DNA of 64,000 bases from Trichobilharzia regenti (GCA_944472135.2 OX235270.1:74037168-74101167); one strand, 5' to 3'; shown: positions 37,401-52,400, counted from the stretch's first letter. Translations and numbers: made by a program. Notes: a model not told the origin generated them from the letters alone.

Positions 37401-40400
37401 ATTCATGGGTTCACATGAAATTTACTGTTGTTACACAACTATTTTACATGTAGCATTTTAAGGTGTTCACTTTTAACCGTGAAAATTCAGGCTAATCTAA
37501 ATTTCACTGTGCTTAAAACACATTTACCATTACGAAATCAGTTGCGAGATAATGAAAATCATTGACTTAGTATATGGTTTAACAGAGGTTTTCACTTAAT
37601 GGCTTTGTTGTGATACGAAACTGGGGCCTGCATGGTTTGTTATGCTGGTGCGCTATTTTGTAAAACTTCCTGCCTAATGGATAAAATAACGAACATTACT
37701 TCTATAGTTTTCTTTCCAACAAACTGGCATGGATTTCATTGCCGTCACAAAGCACTGTTTTTCCGTTATTTCTGCTTGTTCTTTAAAAGTATACGCATTC
37801 GCTGATGACACTAGACATCCAGTTAGCATGATACCTGGCTTGGGAATACGACTGGCTCCAAATTCCTTACCATGGAAGGCAAGTTATCTGACCTTACATG
37901 GTATGACAATTTATATTTGACTTTCTGCTTTTTGTTGTGAGGGTTAGTGGTTGATAACTTTTGTTTCCTGAATGTTTCTATCAGTACACTTCATATCTTT
38001 CAGCTTAATATATTATAAAGAATTACACTTTACTGAGTCAAGAGTGTTTTGTCATTGTAATCTTTAGGTAATTTCTCTCCTTGTACCATATACAGATGAA
38101 GTGGCAAATGCGTCTTTAAACCGGTTGAATACACATAGGCCTCTAAACTTGAGCATGTTCTCAGTCGTTATTGTGTATACTGAAAAGCAAAATTATTGGC
38201 CTTTAAGTAATGCTTCTGGAAGAGCTTACAAAACTTATAGCCGTAGTATTTACTGTGTACAAATATTTGATGAGTGACTAATTTAATTCTTGAAATCTGA
38301 ACTTTCCTGTAAGTACTGTAGTTGGTAATACTTACAAGTGTCTCATGATTTAAGAAATGAGTTTTCCGCATAATTTCACAGGACTATTAACCTATCCATT
38401 CAAAACACCAATGAAAGTTTTATTGAAACTCTAGTAATTTATAAAATGGTGTTCTAACAGAGAAGGCGTTTGTTAGTTGATTAACTCCAGTTCAATGTGC
38501 TCTGCCTACATTCAAAGCACAACACGTTAGCAACCTCTAAGCACTACTGTTTCTTCCTTTATGTCTCTATAACTTTGTTCGGCAGTGTTGTTCCCATATC
38601 TGGTAACATACAGAAGAAAAGCGGTTAAGCTAAGATACATTAATGAAATCAATCAGTATTATTTACAGTAATGCTTTCAACCATTCAGATAATGTTTACA
38701 GAAGGTGAATTCTCTCTTTTAGGTAGGAAGGCAAGCAAAAATTTAACTCAATTTTGAGGAGAATTTGTCTTAAAAACACGCGAAAAGGTGATTTTTCATC
38801 CATGGTTATGTACCATAGGTACTCATATGCAGCTATTCGAAACCTTTTTCAGACTTTTCTGCCAATCATATTTTGAGGTAAAAACTAGATGTTTGAGCTT
38901 GTGGGGATTTGATTCGCATTTTAGCTGATTTACACATTGAATGATCGTTTAGCCGCTGAGCAAGAAGACGATCATTCAACTCATCTGCCTAAATGAAATG
39001 ATTTGCAGATACTGGTTATTGCATATGCACGTTGTAGAACCTTAACGAATTGGTGTCATCTTCCAGCTGTTATACCCTTTCTTAATTAATTCTGAAGGCA
39101 GACTTAGCTGCAGACTAATGTAAATAAAATTATTCAGATAAAGCAGGAAATAGCTGTGCGCAGCTACGAGGGAGTCTTAGTAACATTTGACACCAAAATA
39201 ATAACTTGTTTGGGTTTCATGGCTCTTCATTCGCTATAATTTCCTTTACATATTAGGGAAATCTCACTACCTGGCTTTGACTTTAATCAAATATGATTCA
39301 TAGTGTGTAAAAATTAAAACTGATGCCTACCTGGTCTTGCTTGCACAAGCTGATAAAACTTGGGATTCGAAAAACCCAGTTAATAAGTTTTTCAACCAAT
39401 GGACAGAATGCTTTAGAAAACAGTTTGCTGATTACTATTTGATTTCCAGGATTTCTTAGGATCCAGCCGCTTGACTCAAATATCCAGTTTAAGAAAATGT
39501 TTATCTGATTTACGGAATCCACTTTTTGCATGACTATTTTGTTATTTGAACAGGGAATGTGCTCTTTGGTTTCATACTGAGATAATTTTTCAAGGCCAAC
39601 AAAATCATAAAAAGGAGCTTCACTAATTGATGTTTGTAGCTCATCTGATATATCACCATTGTTATCATTAGATAGAACTGAATTCTTTTCAACCAGTTTA
39701 TAGTATGGGATGGTATCACTTAGTTCATTGCAGTTAGATAATGTTGTGAACTGTGGATTGTAGGCTTTTGTACACCCTTCTAATTGTTGAATTGTTTTGT
39801 TTAAGAGTAATTCTTTCCTTTCTCTTTCATCTGTAAATCGTCAATGAAAAATACCTTTTAAAATAAATGAAATAGTGTTAGATAATTAAATAAATTCCCA
39901 TTTTAATTGTGAAAGACAGCTAAGAAGTACTTTTGCATACAGAAGGATGACATACTGTGATATACAGTCAAAGACTAAGCTTAGTTTGTAACAACCCATT
40001 ATTTAGTTTATTAAATTGGTATTTAATACGAGAATGCAACGAATTAAAAGATAGTACCATTTTATTCTGCTAAAACTGTAGTTCTTGTTTTGTTTAAATT
40101 TGTATTGATAAAAGAATATAACTGACCTTCCGGCAAACAGATAATTAGCCCAGCTAAAAAATCTCTTCATAACTGTGCAGAAATTTTCGAACGTATATGT
40201 TTTGTGCGTTGAAGTTTCTGCAGAGATTAGGTCGAAGTGAAAATGGATAGGACACACTCTAAGGAGACTGCTGAGTGATACAGCGCAACAGCCATGGCCT
40301 TAAGTGGAACCCGAACGGACAAAGGACAGTGTGGCGTCTGAGGGTGACATGGAGAAGACCGTGTGACAGGAGACAAAAGCCTATAGGTAATTGTAGTGCC

Positions 40401-43400
40401 AGCTAGAAAGGACTACAAAGAACAGGATGAGATGGTGCTATGACTTTGAAGCTCTATGTTCCACTGTGAACTTAGGAGAGTAATAATAACTGGCAGACTT
40501 ATTAGAGAGTCGTGAGCATTTCGTGGTCATAAAAGCAGTCAGTCATTGTAAACTTCACATTATTAATCTTATATGGTGAATATAGAACACGTCAGTGTGC
40601 AAATGTACTGGACTATTGGAAGGCCGGATATATAGAAATGTCATCTGAATTAACCTCTTAAAACGAGTATTTAAAGACATATTTCCTTTCACATTACACC
40701 AGATCTTCAGATTTAATATTAGTGTCCTCCTAACGCCACTTCCTGATTAAGGATCATGGTGATTACAGTTTACAACATTTTTACTGATGAATGTTTGATG
40801 GTACTGAAGCTTCTGTAGCAGTTTCGTTTACAGGATGGGGTTTTTAGCCTCATGTCCGAAGAGAAAGTTGTTAGTAACAGAGGAGCAACTTTTTGGGTTG
40901 CTCTCTTAAGAATCAGGAAGATAAGAAATAAGACAATCAGAACAACAACAGTGCCTTGTTTGATGGTACTATTATCATAATGTTGGTAAAAGTTTAATTC
41001 ACACTAATTATCTGCCTAACTTGAATTCACTTCTAATGTCCTCTGATGGTAGCACAGAGGATGCATCATGTTTAGTGAAGATTAAGGAGTTGCAGGTAAC
41101 TAAAGTGAAATGTACTACTTCTTGTTTTCATACCGCTATTTCCTAAAGTAGGACGGACGGATAGTATGATATGTTTTGCGTCCTTACAGTCTTTCCCGAG
41201 TTATTTTACGCCAAGAACTTTTGGAAAGTTGTTAAAAAAGGTAAGCCAACTTGCAAGTGATAAATAGCTTACCCGATTAACTCATACTATAACTAAGGCA
41301 AACATTATTACCATCAATGCAAAAACATTCTGTTAAAAATAACAAGTGTTCACTTTTCCAGCAATACATGTTAACGTTTATAATGATAAAGACTTATAAG
41401 TGACCCAGCTAAATGACTAATCATACTTGTCAGATAGTGTTCAAGTCAAAGATAAACAAAAAATTATGCAAATACGCTTGCTTAGGAGGAACTGATTATT
41501 CTAGAAAAAGTTCCAGTAAAAGTATCTAGTTTATTTAACAATTTGTAAACTGTTGTAAGCTTTTCAAACTGCTAAACTACTACTGATGTCCATGTACCTA
41601 TGATGGTGCATTAAAAATTCCATTTTTAACGGCACACTACACCATTGGTCATAACTCTTTTTTTAATCATTCCAAATGTTTATTCTAGCCTTCACTATCA
41701 AAATTTAATTAACCGTTAAAAAGGTGAAATTAAATTTGTGACAATGATAATAAAGGTAATTTCAATTCACCTGAAATCTCTACTATTGAAATATAGTAAC
41801 AATAACGCCGTTTAAAGCAAACAAAAACGACTCACCTTTATTTTGCATGTTTAATTCAATCAAACTTTTGAAAAACTGTTCCTTGAGAGGTGTCATGTCA
41901 CTGTTGTAATTGTGTAGGCTGTGGATGAAATTATAACCAGAATTGAAAGGATTGTTAAAAGTAGGAGACATGATTGGATTATTCAAAAGAGTCTGGTTTG
42001 TTCTCTCTGGCTTACAGGTATCATTATTATTATTATTATGTCTACTGCTGTCTAGATAAAGGCTGTACAAATCTCTCAAAGTATTATAAAGCGAAACTCG
42101 GATTCATGATTTGTTGATTGATAAATCTCATTTTCTGCAGTTTGTGGAAGTCTCTGAGTTGGTAGATAGCCTTTGTATTCTGCGGATGTTCCAGGCGTGT
42201 TAGCTAACAAATTATCATCGCCTGAAAAAGAGACTTCACTAATGACTGCCTTTTTTATATTCCTGGATACGTTGAAAATGTTTAATAAATGTAAATAAAA
42301 CTTTTGCAAGTCGTTATCTGAAGACGATGTCGTAGGGACTGAATTCTTACTGTTGCAGTCATCTGCTGTTGTGTTTATTGACGCTGATGTTGAGGATTGT
42401 ATAGTCTCCAATGAATTAATATAGAATGGCAGATTTGATATGTCATTTGTGAAAGACGTTGACGACATAAATGGAAAAGTGTTAGGTGTTTCAGAAGTGA
42501 GCATCGAATTACCTGGTTGCATTATATCAGCCAAATAGGTAGGAAAATTCTCCATTGTTATATGAGACGTATTTTTATTTACATCCAGACATTTAGCCTC
42601 GTTAAGCATACCTATTTTATTGCCTAGCTTCCTGCCTGGTAGCCTTCTGTAACGGAAAGAGTTCGAACGTTTTAATGGGTGAGTATGGTGTCTAGTTCTA
42701 TGAACTTGGTCCCAATCTGATTTATCTGTCACAGTATTTTCGAAAGTGCGCATATTTTCTAATTCTTTGCATTCATTTATTGACAGATATTCAGGAAACG
42801 GAGCATTCTGTTTCTTTTCAGCAGATACACTAGCTGATTCATCAAACAGTTTCCCTCTATTCACTGATGGTTATCGCATGTAGAATGGAACGTTTTATCA
42901 TCTGGTGAATGTGATATCCCGAAGTTTTGACGTTTACTTGTTGTATAACCATGAGCATTAAACTGAGAACTGTTTCTTGGCTGGCGTTCATTTTGGACAG
43001 CTAAATGTTAGAAAAAACAATATTTCAGTAATATATCAGATAGCATTAGGACTATAGATTTGGACCGTTTTTCTACTGCATCTATCACTTTCATACTAAA
43101 CGTGGTGGAACTATTTCACTTGCTAAATATTAAGTCGGCTTTATTTCCGAGGCTACTTGTTTGCTTTTGGATAGTAGAGAAATCAAAGACTCATTTGTCA
43201 CTTTTTCTGAATCTGAAAAACAGTCTACAGTCACATTTCAGTGAGTCGCGAAGCTCCCACTTGGTCTTCTATCGGACTGAAGAATATAAGTCTAACGCGG
43301 TTAAAAAACTGATGTCATCATCAATTATCCTGGTGATGAGACTTTTTGGAATTCAAGAAGCACATGCTGTAGTTATGTTTAGAGGTTGGGGTAATCAAAT

Positions 43401-46400
43401 TAAAGGATCTTCATATAATAATGTGTTTTGGTTTGAATAGTGAATAGTTCGTCGTAAAAAAAGGTGAAGAGCTCATTCTAAAGTGAATAACATCGTTCAA
43501 TGTTACACTTGTTCGAAATTTCCTTATTTAACTGGAATCACCGGCAAAATCCAGTGCTATCTAGCTGTTACTATAGTATTCTCATTACTATAGGACTTCT
43601 ATCAGAGATAAACAAGGTGAAGTATGTTTTGAGTTACCGTGCTTAGGATGACTAATCTGCTATTATGCTCATGATGAAATTCACGAATTTCTTCACTTAG
43701 TTAAAGCAGTTGTAAAGATTTTACTGAGGAAGCCGGGAGAAATATCAGTCTCTTAGACGACAATGGGAAAATTATTGAATGTTGTAATATTTTAAGTGGC
43801 TAAAAGAAAATTAATATTCACTTAGCTGGTAATGGTTATTTGTAAAACCTAAAAGAAGAGGAGGGATTGAGGCCGTATTCAGAGTGAAAAATGGAAATTT
43901 ACCACTAAAAATCCTTTGAATTCATTTTCTGTTTACTGTTACTGTTTTGTAAGTGATGCAGATAGTCTATGCCATAAGATGAATTTGCCATAATTGAGAA
44001 GTTGGTTTGGTCAGTAGCTGTACTATTGTATCAGCTATTGGTTTGCAAACAAAGTCACCCCAAAACTCCATTATATTCAATGGTTTAAGCATTTAACTAC
44101 AGTGAGCTGCTATCTTAGTTCAGCTAAACATGTCTTATTTATGACTAATGAAGTGCCATTAGTTTAGCCTAGGAGAGAGGCATCAAGGTTAATTACATCT
44201 CATATAGTTGATTTTGAATTAGATCGAATGTCTCGTAAAGTATTTTTTGAAGACACTAGCTCTTACGTGTAAATTGAATTAAAGCTATATGCCCAGAACA
44301 TGTAGACGATATGAGCTAAGTGAACGGTTATCCCAGTTTTTGTATTTCATTATTTAATGCACCTGCCTTCGAGTCTTCGGTCTTTAGATTACAATAACAG
44401 TATTTATGATGTAATATTTTTTTTATTTTTTAGAACTTACGGCTTTATCAGAAGTTTGCCTATTACACACATCGTAACATCTTTTGTTGCTTTCATTGCT
44501 ATTACCCTTTAAATTGGTAGTCTGGGATCATTGTAACTTTCCAAGTTTAACAACCCACCTATAGTATTTTAAAGCCTCTTCTTATCCATAAAATGACTCA
44601 GATTTTGTCAGACACACATTCTGACTTACTTTTCACACATTTAATTGTTTCTTATCAGTGGTTATCCAAAATATTGTCTCTCTTTGTTAAGTGAATCCTT
44701 TGATTTGGTTTCTGATATTCTGACTTTAGAAAATAGTGATATTTGTATTACAAAAATAAAACACTGAAGCTGAAGTGGAAACCTACTTTACAGTAATTGT
44801 AATGCAGTTATAGACAAATCAGGTTGAAGAGTTACCATTTCAAACCATTTTTATTTTATTCCTTTGCGTTACGAGTAGGACTTAGTGCTTCCAGTTAGAG
44901 CTTTAAAGTTTCAGTTTCACTGGTGTATATTTTTCTCGAGGTAGGGTTATTAGCCTAACAGCCAACCTTTCGTCTTCCTTGGATTCATTACCGATTACGA
45001 TAGCCTCAGGAGATCGTACTCCAGACCATACACGAGAGCGGCAGGTATTCTACCAATAAACCAACGAAACCCACCGTCCTGTGCCCAGTTTACATAATAT
45101 GACATACTTCTGCTGCAAGTCTAATTCTGGAATATGTCATTGGTTGTCTGTGTCTTCGAAAGGTTCAAATCACTGAGAAACGTTTTTCTATTCCTATACG
45201 TTCCCAGTGGAAAATAGGGCTTCAAGTTAGAAGCTTGAAGTTTCAATAGCAGTGGTGTTAATTTTTATGGGATGGGCAGCTAGCCTCATGTCCAACCTTC
45301 CCGCTTTACCAGTCTTAATACTGGCTTAGCGAGGTAGCCGAGTGCGTCGATAGGGGACCTAACCCCGGACCACTTGCTTAGTCGGCGAGCATTCTACCGC
45401 TGTCCCACCAACACACTGAGAAACTGTGAATTCCTCTAAACTGCAACAATCAGGATAATTGGATGGAGAGAGGACTTTATGTTGATTGTCACTTCTTATA
45501 TGTAATCTCATATTTACTGTTCCCAAACTGTTTATTTTGTCAGGACTTGACTTACAAATTCCATTTTCATTATCAGAATTCGGTTAACAGTTAATAAATT
45601 GAGATTAATTCCGTGATGATAATAATAATAATAGCTTTGAATTCCAAGTGTTACGTATATGCACTTTGCATTGTGGAAATTAATAAAAGAATCGTTAATA
45701 ATCACACCACTCACCATCTTTATTCATTCCCATACGTATACACTTTTTCAGTCGACATGCTTGACATTGGTTCCTGTGTGCTTTATCAATTATGCATAAG
45801 CCGTTACCCGCTTGACACCTGTAAAAATGAAAACGTAATACATCAAAAAAATTTTTATCCAGTAATTTTCATATTAAGTTCGGTACCTGATATACATAAC
45901 AGACTTGCAAGCAAAGTAACTATGATATTCCGAATGAATTCAGCATTGAATTTATCGCCAAGACGTGAAGTACAAAATCGAACCTCAGATAATGCCAGAT
46001 CACTGTCATATTCATCCACACCCTGATGTCATTTTTCAGCTTAGATAACATATTCACCTACTACGTAATAATAGCGTCCAAATTGTATAGCAAAGGAAAT
46101 TTGTTGTGCATAAATATGTACATACTTTGTGCAAGAAGCTATCGTGTTAAACGAAAGCTATTCATCATTAGATAAAAAGTTGTGAACTTCTCAGGTAATG
46201 AATAAAGTTCAAACCCTAAAATTAGGCGATACAGTAGAGATTCTAGAACATAGACACACTTTTCGGCGTCCAACAATTGTCATATTTCTTGACTTGAAGG
46301 CGGCCTTCGACTCCGTGGACCGAAAGTACTATGGCAATGTCTGACTGTGAAGGGAGTGCCAAGAAAGTACATTGCACTAATCAAGGCACTCTATTCAAAC

Positions 46401-49400
46401 TCACGTAGTCGTGTAAGGGCTTATGGGGAATTGTCATCTGAATTGGTAACAACCAGTGGTGTCCGACAGGGATGTCCACTTTCCCCATTTCTGTTTAACT
46501 TCATCATAGATATGCTAATGGAAGTATCCTTAACTGAACGTAGTGACTTAGGAATCGACTTGTTACCAGGGAATAATCTAATGGACTTAGAATATGCAGA
46601 TGACATAGTCCTGTTAGGGGAGGATGCTGACAAAATGCAGAGTCTTCTGAACACCTTGAGCAGCAATCTTCGTATGTTTGGCATGCGATTCGCCCCTGCA
46701 AAATGTAAGATGCTGCTACAGGACTGGACGACGTCAACCCCTAACTTAGTGATAGGGAGTGAAGTGATAGAACATGTTGACCACTTCACCTACTTGGGAA
46801 GTTGTATTAGCACCAACGGACTGATTGGCGATGAAATCTCAGCACGGATCCGAAAAGCTCGAGCTGCTTTCGCTGACTTACACCATCTCTGGCGTAGGCG
46901 TGACATCCGGTTATCAACCAAGGGACGTGTGTACTGCTCATCAGTTCGCTCCGTCCTTCTCTATGGCTCTGAAACATGGCCAATACGCGTTGAAGACATG
47001 AAAAGGTTGACTGCTTTCGATCATAGATGTCTGCGATCTCTGTCTCACGTTAGGTGGTTTCACAAGATAAGTAATGTTGACGTTAGGCGTAGAGTGTTGG
47101 GCAAAGAGGGAAAATCAATCGACGAGGTTATAAAGTTACATAGACTAAGATGGCTAGGTCACGTGGTGCGCATGCCTAACCACCGCCTCCCCCGACGGGC
47201 ATTGTTAGCTGATATAGGTTCAGGTTGGAAAAGAGCCAGTGGTGGCCAAACAAAAACATGGCATCAATCCATGAAATCCTTGACAGTTAAACTGAGTCAG
47301 GTAGGGAGATGCAGACTCCCGGGTTGGGGCCCTCGGGACTCTAGGAATCAATGGCTGGAGACAATAGGTGACATGGCTCAAAATCGTTGTCAATGGCGCA
47401 GATGTATTCAATCTCTGTAATCTTTCATATTCCTTTCTACCATTACCCATTCTGTTTCACTCTTATATTTGTCAAACTCTATAAATTCTCTTCACTCATC
47501 TTCTTGTCTACCTCTGTGTGCTATTTGGAACGTGGCAACTCGAACTGCTGCACTTCGGTGCCAAGTTCTATGTTGAATCCAGACAGACAGACAGATACAG
47601 TAGAGTAAGGGATTAGTATAGGACAATTTTTAGCCAACAATTAGAAGTACTGAGTCAACACAAATGCTAAGAATATCCCATATTTTCAAGCATTGTGGAT
47701 ACCTTGAGTTCAGTTTTCCTATCTCATTACTCGTTCTACTTAGTAATGAACTGGTAATGAGTATTAGGGATGCTCAAAATTACTAGCTGTCTATGACCTG
47801 TACCATCAAGCACAAAACAGGGTGAACCATAATTGAGAAATTTAAATTTACACTGAAAATTTATCATGTTTAAACAAATCTGACATAAAACTGCCAACTT
47901 GTTACACATTAGTGACTAACTTCAAAGTATCTTCTGGTCAGTAGGGTCCACTAGATCCACTGTGAGAGTATTTACCCACTAATGACACTGCGTAATGGTT
48001 GTGAACTATGATGAATCATTGGAAGCTATCAGATTCCAGATGACTGTCTAAATTTTGTAATTACGTGGTCAAGAGTTCAGTTCCACCTGGAGTTGTCAGT
48101 AGACCCTGCTGAGGAATTTTCATATAAATCAAAATGACAGAATTAGGAGTCCTGTAAGTTCAATACAAAATCTGCCTTCAAGTCAGTGAAGCACATAAAA
48201 ATGTAATAACTGGATTTGCTAGAATTTAAATTCTAAATTTTCAGTCTGCAGTTCAATCTTTAGAATTTCTTTGTTAATTTTTCGTAAGAAGAGAAAGAGG
48301 GTTGCAGGATTATAAAATTCAGTGATCCCTAAATTACTCTACCGGGTGTCTTAAGGAAACAAATAAGCAGTAGTGCTAGTTTTGGCAGACGAGTTCTAGT
48401 AACTGCACTTGTTGGTGCACTGATGGAGTTCTATTCTTCATTACACCAGTGGACATCGCTATGCTCTAGGTCCTCAAACAACTTCTTAAGTAACATACAG
48501 CATGAATTCCACACAATATACTGTTCTGATTAATAACAGTAGCCAACAACAACTCATCATAACCAGCAACACTTTCCTATCCCGCCCAGTTTAGCCAGCT
48601 GACTGAAATATTTTCATTTCACTATTTTATTCATTAAAATGGTAGATACTTGTTAATATTCGAAGAGTTATTTATGAGAACAGAAGTTGTTACCTGTATA
48701 TGAGTTTTCTTCTTACTGAACGCTTGAAAAATCCACTACACCCATTACACGCTAAGATACCATAGTGCTTTCCACTACTAATATCTCCACAAACGATACA
48801 GTACAATCCGTTGTGACTAACACGTTTGATATCCCGAAATTTTGTAGTGAATTCATTTATTTCTACAGTTGCAGAGTGTTCAGATGTTGAGTCTGGTTTA
48901 GGCAAGTTATATGACTCAGAACATGTATATATATCTGGTTCATTTGAGTTTGATTGGCCAATCATATGGTCAGCTTCCATCGAGGATTTATTCTTCACAA
49001 AAGGAATGAATGCTTTATCTGCAAATTGTTGCATATCATTACTCATGAAGTTGAATCTCAGCTTATCATCTTCCGATTGACTTTCATTGTTTCGCAAAGC
49101 TGAATGAGACTTAGGGTTTGAAATTTCTCTGTTAAGTTGATTAGTAGAGGAATTGCCAATTAACCACCTCACTGGATATGTTGGTGGAGGTATTGACGAC
49201 TGGTTTTTCATCAAATGTGTCAACCATAATGTAGAGTTAGAAATGAGCGTGGAGAAATTTAAGACTTCATTTATTTCTGTTGTTGGATTAATTAAATGTG
49301 GTTCTCCAAAGTGATTCATCAGCCTTAAAGCTCCAGTTGATTTTTCTCTCAAAGAAGTAACTGACGAACAAACGGTGTCTTCTGTGGACTGTATTGAATT

Positions 49401-52400
49401 GTTGTTGTTAAACTCTGAGTTCTTCATTTTATCGAATGTTGGCTTATTGTTTTGCATTTCTTCAATTCGTGTGCAGTATTTGTCTGTGTTACTTTTATCT
49501 TTATATGAGGTCGTTTGACTAAATACGTTGTCAGATATACTATCTTCGTGAATTATTGTATTACCAAGAGATATTTTATTCACGTCCATTTGACCAATAC
49601 ACGGTTTTTGATTATTTTTATTGTACTGTGGAGATCCAGCTGAAATAGAATAAAGCGCTATTTAATTAAAACAGAGACGTAAAAATACTAAGATTGTTTT
49701 ACTTTTAACAGATAGAAATTGAGTATGAAATGAAAACTTTAAATCTGCCATGATTCTAATTAACGTTCTCCTAATTATTAGCCTTACCACAGGACCTAGT
49801 AGCTAATGATGCCTATTGTTTATTTCTGTCACTAATATCTGTGTTTAATTGTTGTGAGAATTAGTGACGTGTAACTGTCTATTGGACGTTATGAGATGCT
49901 TTCAGTTGTGTAGTGCAACATACAACATATGCTAAATATTGATACAAGAATAAAACTCTGTGTTGGCAGTGTACGTAATGCTGTTCTGGCTAATATTTGA
50001 CTAAATATCTATAGGCTAAAAAGGAGATTGCCAGTGCAAGTCATGATAACCATATCGTTGCTTTTTATTCTAGAGCATTCATAAACAAAGTATTTTGAAC
50101 CAGGTTAGAATTTTCATTCATTGGTCAGGCATAATTGGTTTTCGTTCTTGATGTATCATTGAAAGAAGTTGGCATTATGAATGTCATAAAAAATTTGTTG
50201 CCTACAGAAGGTTTGTCACCATTAGTAAGCGATCCCCATTGTAATCATAAATCAACATATGACTCTGCAGTAGTGGTTAGTTAGAAAAAAATTGAGGAAA
50301 GAAAATTAAAGTAGGTTGAATGCATTATTAAAATAATGTCCTAAATTCTCGTAACCAGATACAGCGATGTGTCCCGTTTGTTGACAGTTGTCCTGATCAT
50401 ATCCAGTCTTATCACTTTAGTTAACAAATGCTAAACCCTTAATGTCAGATTAGTGACTCCAAGTAGTTTCATCTTGAAATAATCCAAAGTATGAATTTAC
50501 TTCATTTAAAATATGGGAATCGGAATAGATTTTATTCATTGCATGTTAAAAATGTTTGGTTTCATTTGTTTTAAGTGGGCTGAAACATGATGCTGAGTTG
50601 ATTAGTGCAGAAAAATTCATACTCGTTAAGCTGGTGAATAGTTCTCACGAAAGTTGTACTAAATTTAAACACACTAGCAAAAATGCTGAGTTAAATATTT
50701 GAATAAAACTCAGGGGAATAAAAATTATTTTTGAACAATGCTGTTTTATGGTAATTTATCTTAGCTTCTTTGTAAGCAGATGGCATAAAGGTGAACTATA
50801 GAAAAAGCCTAAAAAACACTTTTCTCATTCTGAATAAAAAATCTGAATACTTCTCACTACGGACAAATTAATAGTATTCTGCAATTCAATGAGTGGACAC
50901 CAAATAAGTCTATCAGTTTTAACATAAAGTCCCATTTTTCTGGATGTAAATTCGTAATTGACCATTTGCTAACAAAGCTTTGGATGGCTATAAACTGATT
51001 AATCCAGGTGATGAATTACCTGTGTACCATGTACAGCGAGACACAACGTCGTTGAACTGAAACCAAGGCTTGATGAACTAGTGAAACCTTGATATGATTA
51101 TGAACAATAAATTGGGCTCAGAATTTCATCAGTAAATATTTCTGTGTAAAACTGTGTTATTTATCAAAATAAAATCTTTTCCTTAATGGAATAATAGTGA
51201 GGATAATATCTTGTTTGTCACACTTCATGGTAATTATACAGTGCAAATTTTTCAGATTTGAAAGACAAAAAACTGAGTAAAGAATATTCCTTTAGATAAC
51301 TTACTCGTCTGGTTCTACAGTGATGTGTACAAAATATTTAAGGAGTAGGTTTTACAGACAATAATGCAGGAAAAGGAGCATTCCCTTCTACTGAATTACG
51401 CTGTGTCTTCAAAACCACTCTTCTTTTACGTTCGGGAGTAAAAGACAAACTGCCTAATTTCACCTCTACCATGTGTATCTACCAATTTAACTGCTCCTGT
51501 GGAGCCAGTTACATAGGCCATACAATTAGGCATGTTTCTCGTCGAATTTCCGAACATCACCCTGTGTGGTTAAGCAGAGGACAAACCAAATCTATTCGCA
51601 GCGCTATTCTATTTTATCTTGTGGAGACAGAACATAAGATTGACGTTAACCATGCTTTCACGGTCATTTACCGCATACCTACGAATCTCAGTTTTGCCTT
51701 AAGAGTTCAACTACTAAATACTGCTGAGGCTGTTAGGATCCACATTAAGAGGCCTAATTTATCCATCCAAAAGAAGTTAGTTCAGACATTATCATTACCT
51801 TGGCCACTTAGGTTTGAATGATCCTCAATTTTTGTGGAATTTTCCTAATTTTAGTTTATATTTTATTTGCTATTATATTTTTATTATTATTATTGTTATT
51901 ATTATGATTTAAGCATCTTTAATGAACTGTAATTCCATTGATCTTACTTTACAAATCCATATTATTTAGAAAAACACAAATATTGTTATTGACTACTTAT
52001 CTAGAATATTCTGTGTATATAAGCATACATATATAATTGTAGAGCCAGAAGAGGAAATTATCCAAAAGGATATTCTTCGCTCAGTTATTTTGTGTATTAT
52101 AGATGTCTGAACGAATATTTTTGCTATAATAATGTAAAATTATTAGTATCAATAGAGTAACACATGTAAGTGATAATATGCATGCAAACGTAATACTAAA
52201 CTGAATGTCAGTTAAAATAAGAACAGTACAATAATCTGAGGTACTGAAAACAATAATAACTTCCAGAAGGCTTAAAAGGAGGAGGGAATCGTCAGACTTT
52301 AACAATAAAGTAATGATGACCAAGGTGAAAGCGGCTGTACTAATTTCTTTTGAACACATAAGTTTATCGGGAAGAATATTCTCCGTTTAGTCTTCTTGTC

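Noticed and set aside
37729..37920. YAFADDT, resembling a reverse transcriptase YADD box
   Set aside because: No other reverse transcriptase motif lies in any frame nearby.
42192..42240. A 49-nt intron (GTATCC ... TTTTTCAG) in the hinge exon
   Set aside because: It has a good acceptor, but its length is 1 mod 3, which does not repair the second frame break, and the frame is open without removing it.
43060..43440. 126-codon plus-strand frame next to receptor exon 4
   Set aside because: No domain, no splice context and no relation to a known family; it lies in a receptor intron and looks like a chance frame.
45613..46026. 137-codon plus-strand frame
   Set aside because: It overlaps zinc finger exon 3 on the opposite strand and has no signature of its own; it is a shadow.
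48826..49080. 84-codon plus-strand frame
   Set aside because: Antisense shadow of receptor exon 2.
52081..52359. Hydrophobic 92-codon minus-strand frame that could be read as membrane segments
   Set aside because: AT-rich DNA yields such Leu/Ile/Ser-rich frames by chance; no homology, start context or splice support.
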